From: Streptococcus mitis SK597
Lineage (GTDB): Bacteria > Bacillota > Bacilli > Lactobacillales > Streptococcaceae
Direction of reading: 5' to 3'
Assembly: GCF_000148545.1 (NCBI RefSeq)
Contig: NZ_AEDV01000081.1
Location: forward strand, 1-50,577
Length of the DNA: 50,577 nt
Shown: positions 27,954 to 36,406 of the stretch, piece by piece
Layout: each line of letters starts with the position of its first letter
Position numbering within the stretch: the first letter of the stretch is position 1
Position numbers and translations under genes: made by a program
Notes under the pieces: model-generated
The model's input: only the letters and a program-made list of their open reading frames with translations
Database searches by the model: none
What the model was told of the DNA's origin: nothing

Positions 27954-28012
27954 ATTAGCCTCCAATTAAAAATATTATGTCCTAATTTAATATTCATATA
28001 AATTCCATACCA

Positions 28013-28068
28013 GAAAATGACACCGCTGTCATTTTCTTTATAATATATTTTTAAATCAAAATTGTCAA
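28013..28068 (-). promoter_or_regulatory. pfbA operon promoter and LacI-type operator
   Basis: -35 TTGACA (complement of 28063-28068), 17 bases, -10 TATTAT (complement of 28040-28045). Directly downstream, arms GAAAATGACA (28013-28022) and TGTCATTTTC (28027-28036) form a perfect 10-bp inverted repeat around CCGC. The core TGACACCGCTGTCA (28018-28031) differs in one base from the palindrome of the importer operon at 21745-21758. Confidence 0.82.
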
Positions 28069-28096
28069 GGAATAACACAATAAAATATCAAAATTG

Positions 28097-28110
28097 TGAA
28101 AGCGTGACCA
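28097..28110. promoter_or_regulatory. cre-like site upstream of pfbA
   Basis: TGAAAGCGTGACCA matches the cre consensus at 12 of 14 positions, including the conserved TG..AA.CG core and final CA. It lies about 30 bp upstream of the -35 box, so CcpA could repress or activate here. Weak evidence. Confidence 0.35.
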
Positions 28111-28525
28111 TTTATATATCTAACCATACTTCTAATAATTCTTTAACCTTCCATTCAAAAGTGATTACTATCTTTCTTAGCTTGAACATAAAAATATCCT
28201 ATTCACTGTATTTAAAGCATGTTGACATCTTGTAAAATACTAATTTATAAATACAAGAACAAATATCTTGTCATGCAAGCATTCGCCAGGTATATTTACA
28301 TGAATATCGTTCATATAGCGGATTGAAATCAAAACAATACAATATATTTCTTAAATAGATTTTCTATAAAAGCTAGATTCAAGCTCTATAAAAATAGACG
28401 CAGTTCTTCTAAAATACTGGAATAGGACATATAAATCATTGTAGACACGTGTTTTATAGATTATTTCAAAAGAATGACTAGAACATGAAAAATAGTCTCA
28501 AAACTTTGAACAATATTCTGAAAAC

Positions 28526-28578
28526 AAAAAAGAAAGACGCGAGTTTCCACAACCTCATCGTGGAAACTCGCGTCTTTC
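28526..28578 (-). terminator. terminator with a 19-bp perfect stem
   Basis: Stem arms at 28532-28550 and 28560-28578 pair over 19 bases without mismatch around a 9-base loop. On the minus strand a run of six T follows. It probably ends the sugar transferase/aminotransferase transcript, although it lies about 300 bases after the aminotransferase stop with a RUP in between. Confidence 0.75.
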
Positions 28579-28689
28579 AAAAAATAGGGTGAATTGAAAA
28601 CTAGAACAAGACACTACATTTTCTAAATGATGCCTAATAAAAATTCTAAATGCTACACCAAATTGCTCACATCTCATTTCAAACCATAC

Positions 28690-28796
28690 AGTATATTGAA
28701 ACTATAAGAGTACACCTTTGCTTCTAAAATATTGCTAGAAATTAATTTGACTATCCTGATTGATTTGTCCTGTTTTTATTTCATTTTACTATAGGA
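28690..28796 (-). repeat. RUP element (repeat unit of pneumococcus)
   Basis: Read on the minus strand, the stretch begins TATAGTAAAATGAAATAAAA and proceeds through ACAGGACAAATCAATCAGGA to a TTTCAATATAC end, about 107 bp. This matches my memory of RUP, a non-autonomous element thought to be mobilised by IS630-Spn1 into TA sites. It lies in the 3' untranslated region of the aminotransferase gene. Confidence 0.7.
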
Positions 28797-28873
28797 CTTT
28801 CAATTGAAAACAACAGTTTTACACTCAATTAGACTTTTTAGAAACAGAATCACTATTACTTGACTGTAGTTTG

Positions 28874-30100
28874 TCATTTTTTTGATGAAGTTAGCACTTT
28901 TTCAGAAACTGTTTTGAAAGTCTCAATGATATAGTCCACTTCTTCATCGCTTAGTTTAGTATGAAGAGGGAGCGTAATTTCATTTTCAAAGAAGGCATAG
29001 GCCTTGGGATAATTCGCCATATCAAAGCCAAGATTCTTATAGGCTGTCAAGAGCGGAAGCGGTTTGTAGTGGACATTACTTGCAATTCCTGCTTTAGCCA
29101 ATTCTTGGATGATGAGATTACGTTCTTCTAAACTCGCTCCTTCTACATGAGTGATGTAGAGATGGCGTGAAGATTCGACAGTATCAGTCTTGTGTGCCAA
29201 TGGATGGATACGAGAACCTGCAAAACCACGATCATAGCGGTCCACGATGTCCTTACGACGTTGCAACAAACTTGGATAGCGGTCCAATTGTACCAAACCA
29301 AGCGATGCCATGATATCAGTCATATTGCACTTGTAGGCTGGTGTTACGATATCGTATTCCCATGAGCCCAGTTGCATCTTAGCAAGAGCATCCTTGGTTT
29401 GTCCGTGAAGGGAAAGAATTTGGAATTCCTTGTACATTTCTTCGTCATCAATCGCTGGATTGGCCTTCCAAGTGGCACTTCCACCTTCTGCCGTTGTAAA
29501 GTTCTTAACGGCGTGGAATGAGAAGGAAGTAAAGTCCGCGATAGAACCAGCAGGTTGCCCTTTATAAGTTGATCCCAAAGCATGGGCACTATCAGAGACA
29601 ATCACAATACGGTTAAAAGCTTTTTGCCACTTGCTTGAAGAAGTAAAGAGGTCACGTTTCTTTTCCACAACTTGGAACAAACGGTCATAGTCGCAAACAA
29701 TCCCTGCAAGTTCAACCGGAATAATCACCTTAGTCTTTTCAGTAATGGCTTGCTCCAGTAAGTCATAATCCATCTCAAACGTATCTGCTTGGATATCCAC
29801 CATGACAGGGGTTGCTCCTACGTGAGTGATGACACTACATGAAGCTGTATAAGTCATGGCTGGAACGATGACTTCATCACCATATCCCACTTCAAGCACA
29901 CGCAAAATTAACTCCAGAGCGGCTGTCGCAGAGTTGAGGCAGACAGTCTTAGGCGTCTGTGTGTATTGAGACAAGCGACGCTCCAGTTCTTTTGTCTTAG
30001 GACCTGTTGTAATCCAACCAGAACGCAGAGTGTCTGCTACTTCAGCAATTTCTGCTTCCGTAATATCGGGTGGTGAAAATGGAATATTGTAATTTGGCAT
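28874..30100 (-). CDS. DegT/DnrJ/EryC1/StrS-family PLP aminotransferase, 408 aa
   Basis: Transaminates a nucleotide keto-sugar. Motifs: SGWITTGPKTKELERRL, NSATAALELILRVLEVGYGDEVIVPAMTYTASC, DSAHALGSTYKGQPAGS and the PLP lysine in FTSFSFHAVKNFTTAEGG. Starts at ATG 30098-30100 (MPNYNIPFSPPDIT) behind AAAAGGAG. It is 42 bases after a lipid-carrier sugar transferase, so together they could make and attach an amino sugar to undecaprenyl phosphate, as in pilin/surface glycan pathways. Only two genes are present, so the keto-sugar and other transferases must come from elsewhere. Confidence 0.88.
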   Translation of the reverse strand: MPNYNIPFSPPDITEAEIAEVADTLRSGWITTGPKTKELERRLSQYTQTPKTVCLNSATAALELILRVLEVGYGDEVIVPAMTYTASCSVITHVGATPVMVDIQADTFEMDYDLLEQAITEKTKVIIPVELAGIVCDYDRLFQVVEKKRDLFTSSSKWQKAFNRIVIVSDSAHALGSTYKGQPAGSIADFTSFSFHAVKNFTTAEGGSATWKANPAIDDEEMYKEFQILSLHGQTKDALAKMQLGSWEYDIVTPAYKCNMTDIMASLGLVQLDRYPSLLQRRKDIVDRYDRGFAGSRIHPLAHKTDTVESSRHLYITHVEGASLEERNLIIQELAKAGIASNVHYKPLPLLTAYKNLGFDMANYPKAYAFFENEITLPLHTKLSDEEVDYIIETFKTVSEKVLTSSKK

Positions 30101-30142
30101 TGATTTGCTCCTTTTATTTGTACTCATTTTCTCATGACTACT

Positions 30143-30835
30143 TTATTTTAGTACTTCAAACACGGTTTGAAACATGATTTTGATGTCTCCAAGAAAACTA
30201 AACTCTCGGAGATAGGCGAGGTTATAGCGCATCTTTTCAGGAAGAACATGCTCCACATAGGCTTGGTCAACTGACAGGCCTTTTTCGGTCATTTGACTGA
30301 TAATAGTGTCCTCATCCTTGTAGTTGATGCTGGCTGGAGAGGTAATCCCTGCTGGCAAGAGCAAGGTCGCCATCATTTCAGGGTTATACTGCTCTGTATA
30401 ACGTGGCACTTCCGGACGCGTCCCTACAAAGGACATTTCGCCTTTCAGGACATTGACCAGCTGAGGCAGTTCGTCCAAACGGACACGGCGGATGAAATTG
30501 CCAACCTTGGTGATGCGGCTGTCGTTAGCAGAAGTCACTAGACTTCCTTTTTTGTCCGCATCCGTCACCATGGTACGGAACTTCCAAATCTTGAACCGAC
30601 GGTTGTACTGGGTCACGCGCTCTTGCTTGTAAATAACTGGCCCCTTGCTATCCAACTTGATCCAAATGCTCAAAATGAGAAAGATGGGAGAGGTCAGAAT
30701 CAGCAAGACTACGGCTAGAACCCAGTCCAAGCAACGCTTGAAAATCAGCGAACCCTTCCTTTTAGAGACAAGCTGGTAGTAAGACTCAACCTCGCTTGAT
30801 TTCATTTCCACGGGCAAGTCTTCCCATTTCAGCAT
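30143..30835 (-). CDS. undecaprenyl-phosphate sugar phosphotransferase (bacterial sugar transferase family)
   Basis: 230 aa. One N-terminal membrane helix (CLDWVLAVVLLILTSPIFLI) followed by the family core: YKQERVTQYNRRFKIWKFRTMVTDAD, RITKVGNFIRRVRLDELPQLVNVLKGEMSFVGTRPEVPRY, typical of PglC/WcaJ/EpsL-like transferases. It places a sugar-1-phosphate on undecaprenyl phosphate at the inner membrane face. Its promoter region contains an extended -10 (TGGTATAAT, complement of 30888-30896 approximately) and a good RBS. First gene of a two-gene operon with the aminotransferase. Confidence 0.9.
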   Translation of the reverse strand: MLKWEDLPVEMKSSEVESYYQLVSKRKGSLIFKRCLDWVLAVVLLILTSPIFLILSIWIKLDSKGPVIYKQERVTQYNRRFKIWKFRTMVTDADKKGSLVTSANDSRITKVGNFIRRVRLDELPQLVNVLKGEMSFVGTRPEVPRYTEQYNPEMMATLLLPAGITSPASINYKDEDTIISQMTEKGLSVDQAYVEHVLPEKMRYNLAYLREFSFLGDIKIMFQTVFEVLK

Positions 30836-30940
30836 GCTGTTTCTCCTTTGTTTTTATTATACTATTTGTCAACATTTTTCATTATACCACAAAATGGAAA
30901 AGGCGGTGAAAGAAATCTGTAATTTGAAGGATTTCCTTCT

Positions 30941-31020
30941 TACACTCAATGAAAATCAAAGTACAGCTTTTAGGTTGCAGATAAAGCTGACCTGACTTGA
31001 ATAGATTTTCAAAGAGTATT
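30941..31020. repeat. short BOX element (boxA and boxC, no boxB)
   Basis: It starts TACACTCAATGAAAATCAAA (boxA type) and ends GATTTTCAAAGAGTATT (boxC type), with GCTGACCTGACTTGAA before the end. Its last bases overlap the stop codon of the ABC exporter gene. Confidence 0.75.
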
Positions 31021-32761
31021 AAGACATAGCACCCGCCTGCAAGCTATACATCTTGTGATAGGTTCCTCCCAGAGCCAAGAGTTCCTCATGGGTTCCACTC
31101 TCGATGATGTGCCCCTTGTCCAAAACATAGATACAATTGGCATCTTGGATAGTAGAAAGACGGTGAGCGATGGCAATGGTTGTCCGTCCCTGTCTCATCT
31201 TAGCCAGAGAAGCTTGAACCAAACTTTCTGTTTCAGAGTCAATATTGGCTGTCGCTTCATCCAAAATCAGAATTTTAGGCTGACTGGCGACTGTTCTGGC
31301 AAAGGCAAGAAGCTGACGCTGACCAGTAGAGAAGCTCAAACCACGCTCAGAAACAGGGGAATCATAACCCTGAGGAAGTTCTTGAATAAAGGAATCTGCA
31401 TCCACGAAGGCTGCTGCAGCCTGGACCTGGTCATCACTGATTTCTTGGTACATGGCGATATTGGACTTAATGGTCCCGTGACAGAGGAAGGGTTCCTGCA
31501 AGACCAGCCCGATGTTCTTTTTCAACTCTTCCTGACTGTAGTTCCTGATATCCACATCATCCAAGAGAACTCTCCCTGACTGGAATTCATAAAAGCGCAT
31601 GAGGACATTGATAATAGACGATTTCCCAGAACCTGTATACCCCACAAAGGCAATGGTCTCACCCTTATTAACGGAGAAGGAAATATCATCCAGAATCGGA
31701 TGTTTGCCATCATATGAGAAGCACACATGTTCAAAACGGATATTGCCTTCTTTGACTTTAGCCTTCCCATCTTCTTGAAGTGGCTCATAGGTCCTCTCAT
31801 CGATTAAGGCAAAGACACGGCCTGCAGAAATCATGGACGTTTGAAGGGTTGAAAAGTTTTGCGTCACCTCAATCAAGGGATCAAAGAGGCGGTTTATGTA
31901 CTGGATAAAGGCATACATGGTCCCGGCCGTTATTCCCAGATAAAGTCCACGGTAGCCAAAATAGGCCATCAAGACAGCATAACCTAAGAGTTTCAGCAAA
32001 CTCATGGCAGGACGCAAAAAGAGGGCATCCAAGGCTACAGAACGGTTGGCAAAGACCAAGTGTTCTTGGTTGATCTCATCAAATTCCACCTGCAGACGCT
32101 TCTCTTGATTAAAGGCCTGGATAATTCTGATTCCCTCGATGTTTTCAGCCAGCTTACTATTGATATCAGACAAGAGACTTCTGGTTTTCTCGATAATCTT
32201 GACAGATTTTTTTCGATAGAGATTGACCAAAAGGAAAATCAAGGGGAGAAAGAGCAGGACTAAAGCTGTCAAACGAAAATCCAACACCAACATGGTATAA
32301 AGAGTTGTCAGAAAGATGAAAACTGCTGAGATAAAGCTGGACAAAATCCCCGAAAACATATCACTGATAGTCTCGGTGTCATTGGTCAAACGAGAGACAA
32401 TCGAGCCTGCTGGCGTCTTGTCAAAATAAGACATGCCCAGCTTTTCCATATTGGCAAAGGCATCGCGACGAATATCCCTAACAATACTATAGGACACACG
32501 CGCAAAGAGAAGATTGCCGACATACTGGACCAGAGTTTGTAGGATATAAAGGCCATAGTAGGCCAGCAAAACCGTCACAGCGAGTTGGTTAAGATTGCTG
32601 AGATACTGGTCAATAAAGTGGGAAGCCACAAGGGGAATGACGCTTTTAATGACCGTAGTCGCTAGGAGAAAACTGAGTGCCAAAAAGGTCAGGAGGCCGT
32701 AAGGCTTGAGATAAGACATCAAGCGCTTCAATACAGTCCATTGTTCTTGTTTATTCTGCAT
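31019..32761 (-). CDS. ABC exporter half-transporter, second subunit
   Basis: 580 aa, N-terminal six-helix transmembrane domain and C-terminal ATPase with Walker A GYTGSGKSS, signature LSFSTGQRQ (degenerate LSxxxGQ), and Walker B ILILDEATANID followed by AHRLSTI. The Glu after Walker B Asp is present. It pairs with the upstream half-transporter (11-bp overlap) into a heterodimeric exporter of the LmrCD/PatAB/BmrCD type. The substrate (drug, lipid or peptide) cannot be read from sequence. Confidence 0.9.
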   Translation of the reverse strand: MQNKQEQWTVLKRLMSYLKPYGLLTFLALSFLLATTVIKSVIPLVASHFIDQYLSNLNQLAVTVLLAYYGLYILQTLVQYVGNLLFARVSYSIVRDIRRDAFANMEKLGMSYFDKTPAGSIVSRLTNDTETISDMFSGILSSFISAVFIFLTTLYTMLVLDFRLTALVLLFLPLIFLLVNLYRKKSVKIIEKTRSLLSDINSKLAENIEGIRIIQAFNQEKRLQVEFDEINQEHLVFANRSVALDALFLRPAMSLLKLLGYAVLMAYFGYRGLYLGITAGTMYAFIQYINRLFDPLIEVTQNFSTLQTSMISAGRVFALIDERTYEPLQEDGKAKVKEGNIRFEHVCFSYDGKHPILDDISFSVNKGETIAFVGYTGSGKSSIINVLMRFYEFQSGRVLLDDVDIRNYSQEELKKNIGLVLQEPFLCHGTIKSNIAMYQEISDDQVQAAAAFVDADSFIQELPQGYDSPVSERGLSFSTGQRQLLAFARTVASQPKILILDEATANIDSETESLVQASLAKMRQGRTTIAIAHRLSTIQDANCIYVLDKGHIIESGTHEELLALGGTYHKMYSLQAGAMS

Positions 32762-34496
32762 CTTCTTCTCCTTTCATTTCCAGCTGCTGAGACTGGTAGG
32801 TTTGGGCATACCAGCCATCCATAGCTAGCAGGTCTTCGTGTGTGCCCTGTTCAATAATTTGACCATTTTGCAGAACCAAGATTAGATCTGCATGGACAAC
32901 TGCACTCAGGCGATGAGCCGTAATAATGGTTGTCTTGTCCTTTCGCGTCTCCTTGAGGTTGTCGATAATGGCATACTCTGTCTTGGCATCCACGGCCGAC
33001 AAAGAATCATCCAAAATCAAGATATCAGGGTCTAAAATCATAGCCCGACTCATGGCCAGACGCTGCTTTTGACCTCCAGAAAGACTGACTCCCTTTTCAC
33101 CAATCAACGTATCAAATCCCTGAGGCATGGCTACAATGTCTTGGTAAACTTGGGCTAGCTTGGTCGCTTCCTCGACCGCTGAAAGTGGTAAATCAGGATT
33201 CCCAAAGCGGATATTGTCTAAGATTGAAGTCGCAAAGAGAAACTGGTCCTGAGGAACATAGCCCATAAGACTGCGAAGGTCTGTCAGACGATAGTCACGA
33301 ATATTATGACCGTTTAGGTAAATAGCACCCTTATCCACATCATATTCACGCAAGAGAAGCTTGATCAAGGACGTTTTTCCAGAGCCTGTCTGACCAACCA
33401 AGCCCAGTGTTTGCGCTTTTTCCAGACTAAAATGAATATCCGTTAGTGTTTCATCATTTTCAAATGCAAAGCTATCAATGGCATACTGCAAGCGCCCGTT
33501 TTCAATTCCATCTAAAGGAAACTCAGGGTCTTGTACAGGTGATTCCTGAGACAAAAGTTCCTCAATCCGCTGATAAGAAACCTTCCCTCGCTGAGTAATA
33601 TTAAAGAGGAAACCAATAGCCATAAGAGGCCAAACCAGCATATCCAAGTAGCTGATAAAGGTAACTAGATTCCCAACCGTGATTTGCCCTTTCTGAACCA
33701 TCAAGGAGCCGACCAAGAGGGTTAACACATAGGATGAACCAACAAACAAGAGAACCATAGGGTCAAAGAGACTATCGTATTTCATAGTTTGTAGGTTCTT
33801 TTGGAAGGTCAATTCATTGACTTCCTGAAAGGACTTGAGCTCATCCGCCTGGTAACCGAAAGACTTGGTCACTTTGATACCTGATACGGACTCCTGTACC
33901 TTGTTATTGAGTTCGGAAAAAGCGGTTTGCGATTCGCTAAAGGCCTTATGGGTCTTTCTCCCTAGACGACTGGTCGCATAAGCCATGAAAGGTAAGGGTA
34001 AAATGGCAACTAGGGTCATCTGCCATGAAATGCTAAAAAGCATGGTCAACAAGGTCACTAAAGCTGTGATTGAGGCATCCACCGCTGACATAACCCCTCC
34101 CCCTGCGAGACGGGTTAAGGCACTGATATCATTGGTTGCGTGTGCCATCAGGTCCCCCGTCCGGTAGGTTTGATAAAAAGCTGGAGACATTTTTGTGAAA
34201 TGCTCAAACAAGCGAGAGCGCATAATCTGTCCCAAACGGTAGGAAGTACCGAGGATATACATACGCCAAACATAGCGCAGATAGTACATCCCAAAGGCTG
34301 CAAGAAGCAAGTAAAATAGGGCAAGAAGGAGGTCCTGCTGGGTTAATTGCCCCGATGTGATGGCATCAATGACCCTCCCCATAACCATGGGGGGAATGAG
34401 GTTGAGGACGGAAACCAAGACCAGAGCCACAATCCCGACTAAATAACGGCGTTTTTCTAACTTGAAAAACCACCAAAGTTTTTGAATAATGGACAT
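32751..34496 (-). CDS. ABC exporter half-transporter, first subunit
   Basis: 581 aa, starting at ATG 34494-34496 (MSIIQKLWWFF) behind AAAGGGA. Six membrane helices, then Walker A GQTGSGKTS, signature LSGGQKQR and Walker B ILILDDSLSAVD: the residue after the Walker B Asp is Asp where Glu is usual, so this subunit probably carries the degenerate catalytic site of a heterodimer. It overlaps its partner by 11 bases. Confidence 0.9.
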   Translation of the reverse strand: MSIIQKLWWFFKLEKRRYLVGIVALVLVSVLNLIPPMVMGRVIDAITSGQLTQQDLLLALFYLLLAAFGMYYLRYVWRMYILGTSYRLGQIMRSRLFEHFTKMSPAFYQTYRTGDLMAHATNDISALTRLAGGGVMSAVDASITALVTLLTMLFSISWQMTLVAILPLPFMAYATSRLGRKTHKAFSESQTAFSELNNKVQESVSGIKVTKSFGYQADELKSFQEVNELTFQKNLQTMKYDSLFDPMVLLFVGSSYVLTLLVGSLMVQKGQITVGNLVTFISYLDMLVWPLMAIGFLFNITQRGKVSYQRIEELLSQESPVQDPEFPLDGIENGRLQYAIDSFAFENDETLTDIHFSLEKAQTLGLVGQTGSGKTSLIKLLLREYDVDKGAIYLNGHNIRDYRLTDLRSLMGYVPQDQFLFATSILDNIRFGNPDLPLSAVEEATKLAQVYQDIVAMPQGFDTLIGEKGVSLSGGQKQRLAMSRAMILDPDILILDDSLSAVDAKTEYAIIDNLKETRKDKTTIITAHRLSAVVHADLILVLQNGQIIEQGTHEDLLAMDGWYAQTYQSQQLEMKGEEDAE

Positions 34497-34550
34497 AACA
34501 TCCCTTTCTGATTGCAAATAGAAACCTGAGGCCAAGACCCCAGGTTTTTC

Positions 34551-35186
34551 TTATTCATAGGTTACGACTGTAACGGCACCCTTGTCATACTCAGCGATAA
34601 AGATATTAGCTACATTGTCATGTCCTTGCTTGTTGAGGTTATCAAGCAGCCACTCTTCGCTACGACCAATCGACTCCAAAACATCTACTTGGATCACACC
34701 GTCAGTCACAACTGGATACTTAGGATTTTCATCTCCCATTTGGACCACGATGAGTTGGCCATTTTGCTCCTGCACAGCTCGTTTAACTTGCTTCATCTGG
34801 AAAATTCCTTGGCTACGAAGTTTGAGAGCAACTTCTGCCGCAGACAAACCAACTGAACGACAGGCTTCTGGGTCAATCTGCCCATTTTTGATAAGGAGAG
34901 TTGGTTTTCCATCAATCAAGCGTTTGACAAAATGAACATTGTTATTGAGCCACTTTAGGGTCAATACCAAAATCGTCCACATCATCAAAATCACTGCATA
35001 CTGGAGAATGCTGATAGAACTATTGTAAATCACCCCACCGATGATACCACCAAGAACATAGTTCTGAATTTGGTCTGTCGCAGAGTTAGGTGCCAGGTTC
35101 CCCTTTCCTGTCACATTGATAACAAAAACCAGCGAGAAGAGACCCAAGGCCAGTTTGATTAAAATTTCTATATAGTTGAGTGTCAT
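34551..35186 (-). CDS. YetF/DUF421-family membrane protein, 211 aa
   Basis: Three N-terminal membrane helices (about residues 5-85) followed by two cytoplasmic DUF421/YetF domains (GKPTLLIKNGQIDPEACRSVGLSAAEVALKLRSQGIF). Function unknown; B. subtilis YetF relatives have been linked to stress and membrane properties. Overlaps the DUF3290 gene by four bases, a gene pair that recurs in Firmicutes. An imperfect inverted repeat lies between its stop and the ABC operon. Confidence 0.85.
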   Translation of the reverse strand: MTLNYIEILIKLALGLFSLVFVINVTGKGNLAPNSATDQIQNYVLGGIIGGVIYNSSISILQYAVILMMWTILVLTLKWLNNNVHFVKRLIDGKPTLLIKNGQIDPEACRSVGLSAAEVALKLRSQGIFQMKQVKRAVQEQNGQLIVVQMGDENPKYPVVTDGVIQVDVLESIGRSEEWLLDNLNKQGHDNVANIFIAEYDKGAVTVVTYE

Positions 35187-35638
35187 TTGTTTACCTCCAC
35201 CAATTCAATAGCGTCTGTTTGATGCAATTCTAGTTTCTCTAAAAGATACTTGTCTGGTTGGCTCCCATTCATAGCGCGGTAGAAATTTGAACCTACCTTG
35301 ACAAGCGCTCCATCAGTGGTTGCAGAAGTATTGACATAAACTTCTGATTTATCCACTCCCAAATCTTTAGAAACGACCTCTATAAAATGAAGGGAGGTTT
35401 GAAATTGATTGTTAGAGGCTTGATTGGTCTGGTATTTTGAAATTGTCACCAAAAGCAGGGCCACTAAAGTCAGGGCCAAAATCATGACCAATTCCCGAAA
35501 CTTAGTCCCCTTTTTATCTCGATAAGCCTTAAAAGCAAAAAATCCTGTGATAGCTAGGAGCACAATCCCAAAGCCAATCATCATTCCATTTTGCTGACTG
35601 ATTTGGCTAAGTACATAGTCATATGAGTAAAATTTCAT
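35183..35638 (-). CDS. DUF3290-family membrane protein, 151 aa
   Basis: Two N-terminal membrane helices (GMMIGFGIVLLAITGFFAF and LVMILALTLVALLLVTIS) and a small extracytoplasmic or cytosolic alpha/beta domain (VSKDLGVDKSEVYVN...). Recognised as DUF3290, function unknown, translationally coupled to the DUF421 gene. Probably the two proteins form a complex. Confidence 0.8.
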   Translation of the reverse strand: MKFYSYDYVLSQISQQNGMMIGFGIVLLAITGFFAFKAYRDKKGTKFRELVMILALTLVALLLVTISKYQTNQASNNQFQTSLHFIEVVSKDLGVDKSEVYVNTSATTDGALVKVGSNFYRAMNGSQPDKYLLEKLELHQTDAIELVEVNK

Positions 35639-35688
35639 TTATTTTCACTCCCTTTCATAAAATCATTCTTTATTATAAACGAAAGAGG

Positions 35689-35722
35689 GTGATTTTTCAA
35701 ACCATACGTTGGGGAAATAGAC
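35689..35722. repeat. 34-bp direct repeat, copy 1
   Basis: The stretch from GTGATTTTTCAAACCATAC to GGGGAAATAGAC recurs at 37694-37727 with a single mismatch. The two copies bracket the CPBP-sdpR-sdpI operon. Confidence 0.85.
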
Positions 35723-35764
35723 ATATCAGACCAACTTCTCAAACTAATGACTCCAGTAGCTATT

Positions 35765-36406
35765 TCAAGATTCTGATTTTGATAATTGATAAGAATAGAC
35801 ACTAGGAATTATCACTACAAAGAAAAGTGTCAAGAAGAATACCCAGTAAACATATAGTTGCACAAAGGAATTTAGAAACAATAACAATCCTCCTAATACC
35901 CAAATTTTTCCAGCTAGGCGATGCGTTTTTCTCCAGTTTCCATCATTCTCCAAGGTCCACGGTAGTCGAATACCGACTATATAATTTCGGTGTGTTTTTG
36001 GTAGATAATTTCCAATTATGATCATCATGACTCCCATAAAAATCTGAGCTAGTAGCCCACTCATCATGGAATAACCCAAAGATTCTCCGAAGATAGAAAT
36101 CATTAATAGACAAGATACAAAAGGAATAATCCAGTAAATCAAAAGTTGTATTTTTGAACTGATATTGCTAGATTTAGGATCCTTAATCATTAAAAATAGA
36201 AGCAACCAATGCATCAAAAGCATGAGAGTAGGTAATCCAAAGATAGCAGACATTTTATGATTGTAGCCATCTGCTTGACCCAGTAGATTAAAATGAGTGG
36301 GTATCTCCTCTGGTAATTGATTCCAGAAAACACAACCTACAAGGGAAGGTAGTAGGATGAGAATGCTCGTAAATAATACCAATTTCTTATTGATTTTTAT
36401 CTTCAT
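35765..36406 (-). CDS. SdpI-family immunity membrane protein, 213 aa
   Basis: Five or six membrane helices with a DUF1648 N-terminal segment (LPSLVGCVFWNQLPEEIPTHFNLLGQADGY) and the SdpI segment GNYLPKTHRNYIVGIRLPWTLENDGNWRKTHRLAGKIW. In B. subtilis SdpI gives immunity to the SdpC toxin and sequesters the repressor SdpR at the membrane. Start ATG 36404-36406; overlaps sdpR by 20 bases. No sdpABC toxin genes are in the window, so this is an orphan immunity set. Confidence 0.85.
   Translation of the reverse strand: MKIKINKKLVLFTSILILLPSLVGCVFWNQLPEEIPTHFNLLGQADGYNHKMSAIFGLPTLMLLMHWLLLFLMIKDPKSSNISSKIQLLIYWIIPFVSCLLMISIFGESLGYSMMSGLLAQIFMGVMMIIIGNYLPKTHRNYIVGIRLPWTLENDGNWRKTHRLAGKIWVLGGLLLFLNSFVQLYVYWVFFLTLFFVVIIPSVYSYQLSKSES

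Larger units (their letters stand above)
28111..28873. other. gene-free region of about 760 bp
   Basis: No convincing coding frame. It holds a plus-strand promoter-like pair TTGACA (28222-28227) and TATAAA (28246-28251) with an 18-bp spacer and no obvious product, the long minus-strand terminator stem at 28526-28578, and a RUP at 28690-28796. Confidence 0.5.

Noticed and set aside
30855-30900. TTGACA near 30872 as a -35 for the sugar transferase promoter
   Set aside because: It lies only 5 bases from the nearest TATAAT; the extended -10 TGGTATAAT further upstream is the better promoter.
34520-34550. Inverted repeat between the DUF421 and ABC genes as a terminator
   Set aside because: The stem is imperfect, and the T-run is on the plus strand while both genes are on the minus strand.
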